From JAIQFL01 sp035501495 (GTDB lineage Bacteria; Acidobacteriota; Terriglobia; Bryobacterales; Bryobacteraceae), in contig DATJWB010000016.1 in NCBI GenBank assembly GCA_035501495.1, positions 1 through 64,000 of the forward strand: 64,000 bases of DNA, written 5' to 3'. Below the pieces are notes generated by a model. The model did no database searches. It had not been told where the DNA came from and saw only the letters and a program-made list of their open reading frames with translations. Numbering within the stretch: the first letter of the stretch is position 1; each line of letters starts with the position of its first letter. This document shows, piece by piece, positions 18,961 through 26,302 of this stretch. The position numbers and the translations under genes were made by a program.

Positions 18961-20352
18961 ATGAATACTGATCCTTTGCATGAGCGCGGCCATGCTGTGG
19001 TGATTGGCGGGAGCATGGCCGGATTGCTGGCGGCGCGGGTGCTGTCGGAGTTCTACGAGCGAGTCACGATCGTCGAGCGCGATGTCCTTCCCGGGGCGCG
19101 CGAGAACCGGAGAGGTGTGCCGCAGGGGCGGCACACGCACGCACTCCTGGCGAGCGGGTGCCGGGCACTGGAGACACTCTTCAACGGCATCTCCGATCAA
19201 CTGGTGGCGGATGGCGCGGTGCCGAACGATGTGGTGGCCACCAGCCGCTGGTTTATGGAAGGTGGCTGTCACAGCCGGTTTCGAAGCGGTCTGGATGCGT
19301 TGATGATGAGCCGCCCGTTTCTCGAAGCGGAGGTGCGGAAGCGCGTGCGGGCCCTGACGCGGGTTCAGTTCCGCGAGGGCTGTGAGATCGCGGGCCTGGT
19401 TGCTACAGCCGACAAGAGCCGGGTGACGGGCCTGCGAATCGCGGGAGAGACCCTCGTGGCCGACCTGGTGGTGGATGCGTCCGGCAGAGGCTCGAAGTCG
19501 CCCGAGTGGCTGGAGGAGTTGGGGTACGGGAAACCCGAAGAACAGAGAGTCGAGGTCGCGTTGGCGTATACCTCGCGATTTTTCCGGCGGCAGCCCACCG
19601 ATCTGAATGGCGACCTGGCGATCGTGATTCCGCCGACTCCGGAGGGTAAGCGCGGCGGCGTGATGCTGGCGCAGGAGGGCGGACGGTGGACGGTGACGCT
19701 GACGACGCATTTCGGTCCGGCGGCGCCGCCGGAGATGGATGGCTTCATCGAATTTGCGCGCGGGCTGCCGGCGCCTTACATCTACGAGGTGGTGCGCCGT
19801 GCGGAACCGCTGGGCGAGCCCGCCGGCGCGCGCTTTCCAGCCAGCATCCGGCGGTTTTACGAAAAGCTCGGGCGCTTTCCGGACGGCTACCTGTTGCTGG
19901 GAGACGCGGTCTCGAGCTTCAATCCCGTCTATGGGCAGGGGATGAGCGTGGCGGCGCTGGAAGCGATGGAGTTGAAATCGGTGCTCACCGAAAGCGGGGA
20001 GAACCTGGCGCGGCGTTTCTTTGCGCGCGCCTCCAAGCTGGTAGACATTCCGTGGAGCATCGCGGTGGGGAACGACCTGCGCATGCCGGAAGCCAAGGGA
20101 CCCCGCACGCTGGGAGTCAAGGTGGTGAACGCCTACATGGCGAAACTGCACAAGGCAGCTCATCATGACGCGGCTGTGACGATGGCGTTCCACCAGGTCG
20201 GGAATCTGCTGGCGCCGCCGCAGAGCGTGATGCACCCGCGAATCGTCTGGCGGGTGCTCTGGGGCAATCTGCGGCCGCCGCGATCGGCTACCGCGGAGGC
20301 GCCAGGTTCGCAGAGGTTCGCGGAGGAAAATCCGGGCAAAGTCAAAGGCTGA
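18961..20352 (+). CDS. FAD-dependent monooxygenase/halogenase-like protein
   Basis: A 463-residue flavoprotein of the PHBH/geranylgeranyl-reductase superfamily. The dinucleotide-binding region lies near residues 12-40 (VVIGGSMAGLLAARVL ... VTIVERD). A GVPQGRHTHALL motif near residue 57 is typical of this subgroup, and the second FAD motif is LLLGDAVSSFNPVYGQGMS near 310-328. These enzymes hydroxylate, epoxidise or reduce lipophilic substrates. The tail after about residue 445 is polar and looks extended. The gene stands alone, and the substrate cannot be inferred. Confidence 0.82.
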   Translation: MNTDPLHERGHAVVIGGSMAGLLAARVLSEFYERVTIVERDVLPGARENRRGVPQGRHTHALLASGCRALETLFNGISDQLVADGAVPNDVVATSRWFMEGGCHSRFRSGLDALMMSRPFLEAEVRKRVRALTRVQFREGCEIAGLVATADKSRVTGLRIAGETLVADLVVDASGRGSKSPEWLEELGYGKPEEQRVEVALAYTSRFFRRQPTDLNGDLAIVIPPTPEGKRGGVMLAQEGGRWTVTLTTHFGPAAPPEMDGFIEFARGLPAPYIYEVVRRAEPLGEPAGARFPASIRRFYEKLGRFPDGYLLLGDAVSSFNPVYGQGMSVAALEAMELKSVLTESGENLARRFFARASKLVDIPWSIAVGNDLRMPEAKGPRTLGVKVVNAYMAKLHKAAHHDAAVTMAFHQVGNLLAPPQSVMHPRIVWRVLWGNLRPPRSATAEAPGSQRFAEENPGKVKG

Positions 20353-20401
20353 GTGCAGGAACACGGGCGCCCACAACAACCCTTTGGGCGAACGACTGGT
20401 G

Positions 20402-20480
20402 CCTCGAAAACCCTTCGGCGCCAGGGACAAAAAGCGTCCCGATGAGTCGGGGAGCGGCAGTCACGTAGTGCCCGCGCCAC
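20402..20480 (+). repeat. Two-hairpin dispersed repeat, copy 2
   Basis: It begins with the CCTCGAAAACCCTTCG lead-in shared with other long copies. The first hairpin at 20434-20455 keeps the ATGAGT loop but has two mispairs at its base, and the copy ends GCGCCAC. It lies between two convergent genes. Confidence 0.8.
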
Positions 20481-20550
20481 ATCGCCCGGCGAGCGATTTT
20501 TATTAGAGGTCGGATTTTGGGGGAACGGGAGAGCCTGGAGCGGAACGGGG

Positions 20551-20817
20551 CTACTGGAGCCGGGGACGCATCTGCTCGTTGGATACCAAACCGTCAAAAA
20601 TTGCCAGGACCTGCTTGCGATAGGTGTACACGCGTTGCAGGTTCTCGCGAAAACAAGCTTCGAAATCGTGCGCCTTCATCCACTTATCCAGCATGGTTCG
20701 AGGCACGTCAATATCCTGTCTGAGGGTTTCTACGTCATGCCCGCGGAGGAAAAGCCCGTAAAAGAAAGCTGCCTCGCGCTGCGGCGCCAATGGATCGAAT
20801 TCGTCTCTCGCCGTCAT
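20551..20817 (-). CDS. Small helix-turn-helix-like protein
   Basis: An 88-residue protein from the ATG at 20817 (MTARDEFDPLAPQREAAF). The middle part, with DVETLRQDIDVPRTMLDKWMKAHDF (residues about 28-52), reads like a helix-turn-helix in which VPRTMLDKWM would be the recognition helix. The rest is helical and charged. It could be a DNA-binding protein of the kind often conserved in Acidobacteria as a small hypothetical, but I cannot name the family. The frame also opens 17 codons further upstream. Confidence 0.6.
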   Translation of the reverse strand: MTARDEFDPLAPQREAAFFYGLFLRGHDVETLRQDIDVPRTMLDKWMKAHDFEACFRENLQRVYTYRKQVLAIFDGLVSNEQMRPRLQ

Positions 20818-20918
20818 AAACGTCTCAGCGAAAATGCCAGTATACCGATGCCCCCGATATCCTGGCAAGTCCTATTCTGGCCTGTCCAGACTGTTAAGAT
20901 GAGCGCTGGGGAAAAAAG

Positions 20919-21281
20919 ATGCCGACACTGATTCCCGCCCCGACGCGCGTGGAGGCGGCCGGGAACAAGCCGAAACTGATTGACGAATATGTCGGGCGGG
21001 TAAACACCGGAAGCGACCAAATGAGCGTCGCGCACATGCGAAGCCCGGAAGGTTGGCAGGAGCCCGGGCAGGCGCCCGAGTTTGACGAATTCACGATTGT
21101 GTTGCGGGGCGTGCTACGCGTGGAGCACCGCGAGGGGAGCCTGGAGGTGCGGGCAGGCCAAGCCGTCATCGCTCACCGGGGAGAATGGATTCGGTATAGC
21201 ACGCCGGGCGCGGACGGGGCCGAATACATTGCGGTATGCCTGCCCGCCTTCTCGATTCACACAGTGCATCGAGACGCCTGA
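20919..21281 (+). CDS. Cupin-domain protein
   Basis: A 120-residue single-domain cupin. The first motif is represented by FDEFTIVLRGVLRVEH (residues about 54-70) and the second by the G-Q-A-V-I-A-H-R-G-E stretch. The usual histidine pair of metal-binding cupins is incomplete, so metal binding is uncertain. Similar short cupins occur near ethanolamine and sugar metabolism genes. Its 3' end overlaps the convergent PilZ gene by 25 bp. Confidence 0.8.
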   Translation: MPTLIPAPTRVEAAGNKPKLIDEYVGRVNTGSDQMSVAHMRSPEGWQEPGQAPEFDEFTIVLRGVLRVEHREGSLEVRAGQAVIAHRGEWIRYSTPGADGAEYIAVCLPAFSIHTVHRDA

Positions 21282-21658
21282 GAGTCTTCACGGACTCCCA
21301 GGTTGAACGACGCGGTACCGCGGGTCTTGAACTGGTAGCGCTCGATCCGCATGACGGCCTGATCGAACTCGGATCGAACGACGCGTCCGATGGCCACGAA
21401 CTTCAAGGGGCAGGTACCATCGAGCCTGGCCGGCCAACTGACGGACAATTCCACCGTCCGGCCCATGGGAAGCCTCTCCTCGGTGCTGAACAGGATGCCT
21501 CCGCTTCCGATGTTCAGGGTTCTACCGGTTCCGATGATCTTACCGGCGCGGCCATTGATGACTTTGTAGGTGACCTCTTCCTGGAGAGGAAACCGGCTGG
21601 TTCCTCGACGCTCCATCCATCCTCCGGAACTGGAACTCTTATCGGTCCTTGGGTTCAT
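21257..21658 (-). CDS. PilZ-domain protein
   Basis: A 133-residue protein with the cyclic-di-GMP-binding signature: an Arg-rich ERRGTSRFPL segment near residues 16-25 (R-x-x-x-R) and N-I-G-S-G-G-I-L-F near residues 49-57, in place of the canonical D/N-x-S-x-x-G. PilZ proteins alter motility, exopolysaccharide or transcription when cyclic di-GMP binds. No cyclase or motility gene is adjacent. It is convergent with the cupin gene and overlaps it by 25 bp. Confidence 0.85.
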   Translation of the reverse strand: MNPRTDKSSSSGGWMERRGTSRFPLQEEVTYKVINGRAGKIIGTGRTLNIGSGGILFSTEERLPMGRTVELSVSWPARLDGTCPLKFVAIGRVVRSEFDQAVMRIERYQFKTRGTASFNLGVREDSQASRCTV

Positions 21659-21835
21659 CGCTCTCCTATGATGCGCAAAGGATTGCGCTCAAACAATAGA
21701 CCAAAGGCTCTACTACCTGCGGGAACCACGGGGTACCTTGGTAACGCTCCTAATCTGCAGCAATCACCCGGCGCGGAATCCACGAGCGGAGGCCGCTTCA
21801 CCAGTCCATCCCGTGAAGCCTGATATTCTGGCCTC

Positions 21836-22582
21836 ATGGATCAGGAGCAACTCCGGACTCTGTTGGAGCAGGTGCGCAGCGGCGCAACGGATGTCGAGTC
21901 AGCCATGACTCGCATGCGTCACATGCCCTTCGAGGACCTGGGATTTGCCAAGATCGACCACCACCGGGCGCTGCGCCATGGCATGCCGGAGGTGATTTTC
22001 GCCAAGGGCAAAACCGCGGAGCAGGTGGTGGCCATTGCCGAACGGTTGCTCCAGAACGCTCATAACGTCCTGATCACGCGGGCGGAAGCCGCGTGCGCGG
22101 CGCTGGTGGGGGAACGTCTCCCGGGAGCGGAATACTTTCCCCTTTCGGGAGTGATCCGGTTCTGGCGCGACCACACGATTCGGGGCAAGGGCAAGGTGGC
22201 AGTGGTCTGTGCCGGCACCAGCGATATGTTCGTCGCCGAAGAGGCCCAGATCACCGCCGAGGTCATGGGCAACGAGGTAGACACCATCAACGACATCGGT
22301 GTCGCGGGCATCCATCGGCTGATGAGCAACCGCGAGCGTCTGACCAGCGCCCGGGTGATCGTGGTGTGTGCCGGGATGGAGGGGGCGTTGCCGAGCGCCA
22401 TCGGGGGCCTGGTGTCGTGCCCGGTGATCGCGGTGCCCACGAGCATCGGTTACGGAGCGAGCTTCTCGGGGCTGGCGGCGCTCCTGGGGATGCTGAACAG
22501 TTGCGCCAGCAACGTGACGGTGGTGAATATCGATAACGGCTTTGGCGCGGGCTACGTGGCCAGCCTGATCAATCGGCTGTAA
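21836..22582 (+). CDS. larB: Nickel-pincer cofactor biosynthesis protein LarB
   Basis: A 248-residue protein of the AIR-carboxylase-like LarB family, which carboxylates and hydrolyses nicotinic acid adenine dinucleotide to start the nickel-pincer nucleotide cofactor. It shows the N-terminal helical part with FAKIDHHRALRHGMPEVIFAKGKT (residues 37-60) and the PurE-like core with VAVVCAGTSD, VVVCAGMEGALPSAIGGLV and the C-terminal GFGAGY. Length is typical. larC is about 22.7 kb away, and larE and a larA-like enzyme are not in the window. It is convergent with a dehydrogenase gene, overlapping by 14 bp. Confidence 0.93.
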   Translation: MDQEQLRTLLEQVRSGATDVESAMTRMRHMPFEDLGFAKIDHHRALRHGMPEVIFAKGKTAEQVVAIAERLLQNAHNVLITRAEAACAALVGERLPGAEYFPLSGVIRFWRDHTIRGKGKVAVVCAGTSDMFVAEEAQITAEVMGNEVDTINDIGVAGIHRLMSNRERLTSARVIVVCAGMEGALPSAIGGLVSCPVIAVPTSIGYGASFSGLAALLGMLNSCASNVTVVNIDNGFGAGYVASLINRL

Positions 22583-23732
22583 GTTGGGGCACATCCACCC
22601 AGGCGCGCTGGTTCCAGGATTCCAGGCCTTTTTCGGCGAGCTGCACACCCTTGGCGCCTTCCAACAGGGTCCAGCGGAAGGGTTCGCCTTTCACGACATG
22701 GCGGAGAAACAGCTCCCACTGGCGCTTGAAGGCGTTGTCGAAGACATCCTGTTCGGGCACTTTCTGCCAGCCGTCGAAGTAGTTCAGGGCGCTTTCGACA
22801 TCCGGGTTCCAGACCGGGCGGGGAGTGGCGGCGTAGGGCTGGATCCAGCAGTGGCGCAGGCCCGCGACGGCGCTGCCCTTGCTGCCATCCACCTGCAGAG
22901 TGAGGAGGTCGTCGCGGCGAACGCGCACGCACCACGAGGAATTGAACTGCGCGATGATGCCGCCGGCGAGCTCGAAGGTGGCGTAGGCGGAGTCGTCGGC
23001 GGTGCAGGCGTAGGCCTGTCCCTCTTCGTTGCGTCGTTCGGGAATGTGGGTGGCGCCCAGGCAGGACACCGCGCGGACCTCGCCGAAGAGGTTGTCGAGG
23101 ACGTAACGCCAGTGGCAAAGCATGTCGAGGATCAGGCCGCCGCCATCTTCCTTCCGATAGTTCCAGGAGGGGCGCTGGGTGGGCACGGTGTCGCCTTCGA
23201 ACACCCAGTAACCGAACTCGCCGCGCACGGAGAGGATGCGCCCGAAAAACCCGAGGTCCCGGAGGGTCTGGAGCTTCAACAGGCCGGGTAGCCAGAGCTT
23301 GTCCTGCACGACGCCGTGTTTGACGCCGGCGCGGTTCGCGAGCCGGCAGAGATCGAGAGCCACCTCGACGCTGCCGGCGATGGGCTTCTCACAATAAATG
23401 TGCTTTCCGGCGCCAATGGCCCGGCGGACGGCATCGGCGCGGCGGTCGGTGGTCTGGGCATCGAAGTAGATGGGGTACTCGGTCTTGCGGAGGGCTTCGT
23501 CGAGATCGGTGCTCCAGGGCAGTCCGCCGTACCTGGCGGAGATGGCTTCCAGCTTGGAGGGGTTGCGGCCCACCAGCAGCGGGCGGGGGAGGATCGCTTC
23601 GCTGTCGCTGAGACGCACGCCTCCCTGCTGCATGATGGCGTAGAGCGAGTGGTCCAGGTGTTGATTCAGGCCCATGCGCCCGGTGACGCCGTTCATGATG
23701 ATGCCGACGGAATGAATGGTTTTCGCGCTCAA
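22569..23732 (-). CDS. Gfo/Idh/MocA-family oxidoreductase
   Basis: A 387-residue NAD(P)-dependent dehydrogenase, probably cytosolic because no leader is present. The Rossmann segment is IIMNGVTGRMG (residues 11-21), an unusual variant of the glycine-rich loop, and the family motif YCEKPIAG lies near residue 113. The rest is the substrate-binding domain with DGGGLILDMLCHWRYVLDNLFGEV. It is distinct from the Tat-exported member at 2637. The gene ends inside the end of larB. The substrate is unknown. Confidence 0.88.
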   Translation of the reverse strand: MSAKTIHSVGIIMNGVTGRMGLNQHLDHSLYAIMQQGGVRLSDSEAILPRPLLVGRNPSKLEAISARYGGLPWSTDLDEALRKTEYPIYFDAQTTDRRADAVRRAIGAGKHIYCEKPIAGSVEVALDLCRLANRAGVKHGVVQDKLWLPGLLKLQTLRDLGFFGRILSVRGEFGYWVFEGDTVPTQRPSWNYRKEDGGGLILDMLCHWRYVLDNLFGEVRAVSCLGATHIPERRNEEGQAYACTADDSAYATFELAGGIIAQFNSSWCVRVRRDDLLTLQVDGSKGSAVAGLRHCWIQPYAATPRPVWNPDVESALNYFDGWQKVPEQDVFDNAFKRQWELFLRHVVKGEPFRWTLLEGAKGVQLAEKGLESWNQRAWVDVPQLTAD

Positions 23733-23815
23733 TGGAACTCCTTAGAAGACGCGGCGTAGGCACTCCTGCCTGTACCCCTTGGGCCCCGGTCGGCCCATGA
23801 AAGCCCGGCTGGCGA

Positions 23816-23904
23816 TGTGGCGCGGGCACTCTTGCCTGCCGCGCCCCGACTCATCGGGGCGCTTGTCGGGCCCGCACGGTGCCACTGCCCGCGAAGGGTT
23901 TTCG
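23816..23904 (-). repeat. Two-hairpin dispersed repeat, copy 3
   Basis: A full copy in leftward orientation with its first hairpin at 23841-23862 (arms GCGCCCCG and CGGGGCGC, loop ATGAGT when read leftward). The CGAAAACCCTTCG lead-in lies at its right end. It is one of three copies packed within 270 bp. Confidence 0.85.
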
Positions 23905-23935
23905 ACTGCCGCGTCAGCACTCATGCTGACGCTTT
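23905..23935 (-). repeat. Two-hairpin dispersed repeat, copy 4 (first hairpin only)
   Basis: The hairpin at 23911-23932, read leftward, has arms GCGTCAGC and GCTGACGC around ATGAGT. Both arms differ from other copies at the same positions, but the pairing is kept. It is the strongest example of compensatory change in the family. Confidence 0.8.
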
Positions 23936-23988
23936 TGGGTCGCCCCCAAAGCGGCACGCTGCATGACCGGCAATTTGGGGCACGACAG

Positions 23989-24080
23989 CCTCGAAAACTC
24001 CTTCGCTGGGAGCGACGCCGTACACTCCGGACAAGCGTCCCCATGGGTGGGGACGCGGCAGGCAGGAGTGCCTGCGCCAC
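23989..24080 (+). repeat. Two-hairpin dispersed repeat, copy 5
   Basis: A full rightward copy. The first hairpin at 24035-24056 has arms GCGTCCCC and GGGGACGC with loop ATGGGT. The second has arms GCAGGCA and TGCCTGC around GGAG. The copy stands 10 bp beyond the end of the leftward cupin gene, facing copy 3 across about 85 bp. Confidence 0.85.
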
Positions 24081-24090
24081 GGCGCCACGA

Positions 24091-24525
24091 TCAGACATGT
24101 TGTGGTGACGCTCCTTCGGGAAGCGGAGGGGCATCGACTCCGGCCCGCGGCAGGGTGCCGTCCAACTCCTGCCGCCAGTGGGCGACATCGCCGGCGGGGC
24201 CATAGCAGTAAATCATCCGCATCGGGGTGTCGCCGGTGTTGGTCAACTGGTGGAAGACGCGATGAGGTATATAGACCGCCTGTCCGGCGTGCACCGCGAC
24301 GCGCTCTTCGCCCAGGCACATTTCGCCCGAACCTTCGACAATAAAATAGATCTCTTCCTGCTCCTGGTTGTGCCAGGGCACCTGCCCGCCGTTGGGTTCG
24401 AGGGTCACGTGCCCTAACGAAAAGTTGGTGGCCTGGATGGGGCTGGCGCCTCCCACCAGGTTTTGAGTGCGCCGCCTGGCGGGGTAGGTGCGGCCGGCAA
24501 TCTGCGAAAGGTCAGCGATGATCAT
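24091..24525 (-). CDS. Cupin-domain protein
   Basis: A 144-residue cupin. The two conserved motifs are clear: W-H-N-Q-E-Q-E-E-I-Y-F-I-V-E-G-S-G near residues 51-67, and H-A-G-Q-A-V-Y-I-P-H-R-V-F-H-Q near 79-93, together supplying His and Glu metal ligands. Such proteins are sugar or amino-acid isomerase-like enzymes or sensors. Its ATG overlaps the end of the APC transporter gene by 14 bp, so it is the last gene of that operon and may act on the imported compound. Confidence 0.87.
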   Translation of the reverse strand: MIIADLSQIAGRTYPARRRTQNLVGGASPIQATNFSLGHVTLEPNGGQVPWHNQEQEEIYFIVEGSGEMCLGEERVAVHAGQAVYIPHRVFHQLTNTGDTPMRMIYCYGPAGDVAHWRQELDGTLPRAGVDAPPLPEGASPQHV

Positions 24526-25852
24526 GTTTTCGTCTCTGGTCCCCCAAAAAATAGGCTACAACGCCGAGACCGATGAGGATGAGGCCGAATTCCAGGGCGT
24601 TGATCGGCCCGACGGGTTCGGAATAGTTGCGCAGCCCGGCAACCACCAGCATGCCGAAATGAACGAGCCCCAGAGAGACTGCGGCGGCCAAGCCGCCGGG
24701 CACGCGGTAGGGGCGCGCGAGCAAGGGCTCGCGGATGCGCAGGGCCACCATGGCGGCGAATTCCAGGAAGACGCTCAGCCCGGTGAGCAGGACATCGAGC
24801 AGCACCAGTTTGGTGAAGCTGAATTGGAGCGACAGCGCCCAGACCACGGAAAGCGCCGCAATCGCAACCCATGGCGCGCCGGTTGCGGGCAGGCGTTTGG
24901 CGAGGATCATCGGCAGGAAGCGATCCTCCGCCAGGACGGCGGGCACTCGGGAGAACGTCATCACCTGCGCATTGAGTGTGCCGACAGCCCCTAACATTCC
25001 GCCGAGGGTAATCGTCAGCGCCAGAAACGTGCCGAGCGCCGGCATCTGGACCACAGCGCGAGCCACATCCGCCCAGCCGCCGGTGGACCAGCGATTTGGG
25101 TCGAGGCCCGTCAGCGCGACGGCGCCGACCGGGAGGATATAGGACGCCACGACGAGAACGATCGCCGCGAGCATCGCGCGGGGGTAGGCACGCTCGGGCC
25201 GGTCTACCTCGCCCGCCACTGTCGAAGCCTGGTCCCAGCTCATGTAGTTCCACATGGCAACCAGAATCCCCCCCAGAAAATCGACGTTGCGGAGCGGAAT
25301 CGGCGGTCCCGCCTGGGCGGAGCTGTGAGCAGCAGCATAGCCGGTCAGAACGACGAAGGGCGCGAGCAGCAGGACGCCCATCAGCACCGAGCTTCCGCCC
25401 ACTTTGCTGGCGCCAAGCAGGTTCCACAGGGCACAGGCACCGATCAGGGCAACGCCGATCCATAGTCCGCGCGACCCTGCCGTGACGGCCGGAGCAAAAT
25501 GGCCGAGGTAGCCCACGAAGAGGGTGGGATAAATGCCGACGTCGAAGATGCCGCCGACGAGCGACAGCCAGGCTTCCTGAAATCCCCAGAAGCGCCCCAT
25601 GGAGCGCGACACCCAAACGTAGTACCCGCCGTCGTTCGGCAGGGTGCTGGCCAGTTCGCTGACCATGAGCACGGTGGGGACCGCCCAGATGGCGGGCGTC
25701 ACGATGAGGATCAGGAGGGCGCCCAGATATCCGGCTTTGGAGACGATATCCTCGAGCCCGAACGGTCCGCCGGCGACGATGAAGTAGGTGGCGGCAATGA
25801 GGGGTAGCAGCCTCAGTTTCGGCGGCGCAGACTGCAGCAGGGCGACGGCCAT
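24512..25852 (-). CDS. APC-superfamily amino acid/polyamine permease
   Basis: A 446-residue inner-membrane transporter with about 12 hydrophobic segments. The first helix holds a glycine-rich unwound stretch (YFIVAGGPFGLEDIVSKAGYLG, residues about 23-44), as in APC transporters, and the loop TLPNDGGYYVWVSRSMGRFWGF near 90-111 is typical of amino-acid members. It imports or exchanges amino acids or amines; the precise substrate is not evident. It lies 15 bp after a small membrane-protein gene and overlaps the cupin gene by 14 bp. Confidence 0.88.
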   Translation of the reverse strand: MAVALLQSAPPKLRLLPLIAATYFIVAGGPFGLEDIVSKAGYLGALLILIVTPAIWAVPTVLMVSELASTLPNDGGYYVWVSRSMGRFWGFQEAWLSLVGGIFDVGIYPTLFVGYLGHFAPAVTAGSRGLWIGVALIGACALWNLLGASKVGGSSVLMGVLLLAPFVVLTGYAAAHSSAQAGPPIPLRNVDFLGGILVAMWNYMSWDQASTVAGEVDRPERAYPRAMLAAIVLVVASYILPVGAVALTGLDPNRWSTGGWADVARAVVQMPALGTFLALTITLGGMLGAVGTLNAQVMTFSRVPAVLAEDRFLPMILAKRLPATGAPWVAIAALSVVWALSLQFSFTKLVLLDVLLTGLSVFLEFAAMVALRIREPLLARPYRVPGGLAAAVSLGLVHFGMLVVAGLRNYSEPVGPINALEFGLILIGLGVVAYFLGDQRRKHDHR

Positions 25853-25867
25853 CGAGTGCGGAGCGGC

Positions 25868-26260
25868 TCAAGCGCTATGGTGGGACGCCATCGATCGGGC
25901 AACCATGCCAATGCCGCCGACGAGCAGCACCAGCATCACCAGGGTGTCGAACAGGCTGGTGGCCTGGAAGTAGATATGCATATTGGCGATCACGCCCGCG
26001 AGGATGAAGCAGGCGCCTCCGAGCGTCAGCAGCCAGCCGATGGTGCTGCGGCCGTTGAAGAAGAGAATGCCGATGCCGAATAACAACGGGATCAGGGTAA
26101 TGCCGAACGTGCTCGGGCCATAGAAACCCCAATACGAACCCACCACACTTACGCGGTGAGTCACCAGGTAGCCCCCGACGCAAGTCATGACGAGGCCGAG
26201 CAGGAAGTGGCCGAGGCCTCCCGGGGTGCCTCCCACATCGCGCAAGTTGCGGTCTTCCAT
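25868..26260 (-). CDS. Small membrane protein, four predicted helices
   Basis: A 130-residue integral membrane protein with hydrophobic stretches near residues 16-36, 52-70, 73-95 and 103-122. It has a short polar N-terminus and no recognised motif. It begins 42 bp after the end of the upstream permease-type gene and is followed by the APC transporter after 15 bp, so it probably belongs to the transporter operon. The function is unknown. Confidence 0.7.
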   Translation of the reverse strand: MEDRNLRDVGGTPGGLGHFLLGLVMTCVGGYLVTHRVSVVGSYWGFYGPSTFGITLIPLLFGIGILFFNGRSTIGWLLTLGGACFILAGVIANMHIYFQATSLFDTLVMLVLLVGGIGMVARSMASHHSA

Positions 26261-26302
26261 GAGTTCGAGGATAACAGACGCAAATTGCCGCGTGGGAGCA
26301 CG

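Noticed and set aside
18710..18964. An 84-codon plus-strand frame before the monooxygenase gene
   Set aside because: It has no ribosome site, overlaps the monooxygenase start and contains its likely promoter, and shows no recognisable motif.
23816..24080. The repeat cluster as a CRISPR array
   Set aside because: The copies differ in length, orientation and spacing, with no regular 30-40-base spacers and no cas genes in the window.
24522..25871. A 449-codon frame overlapping the APC permease
   Set aside because: Shadow of the permease frame; composition is Arg/Pro-rich and no membrane pattern is seen.
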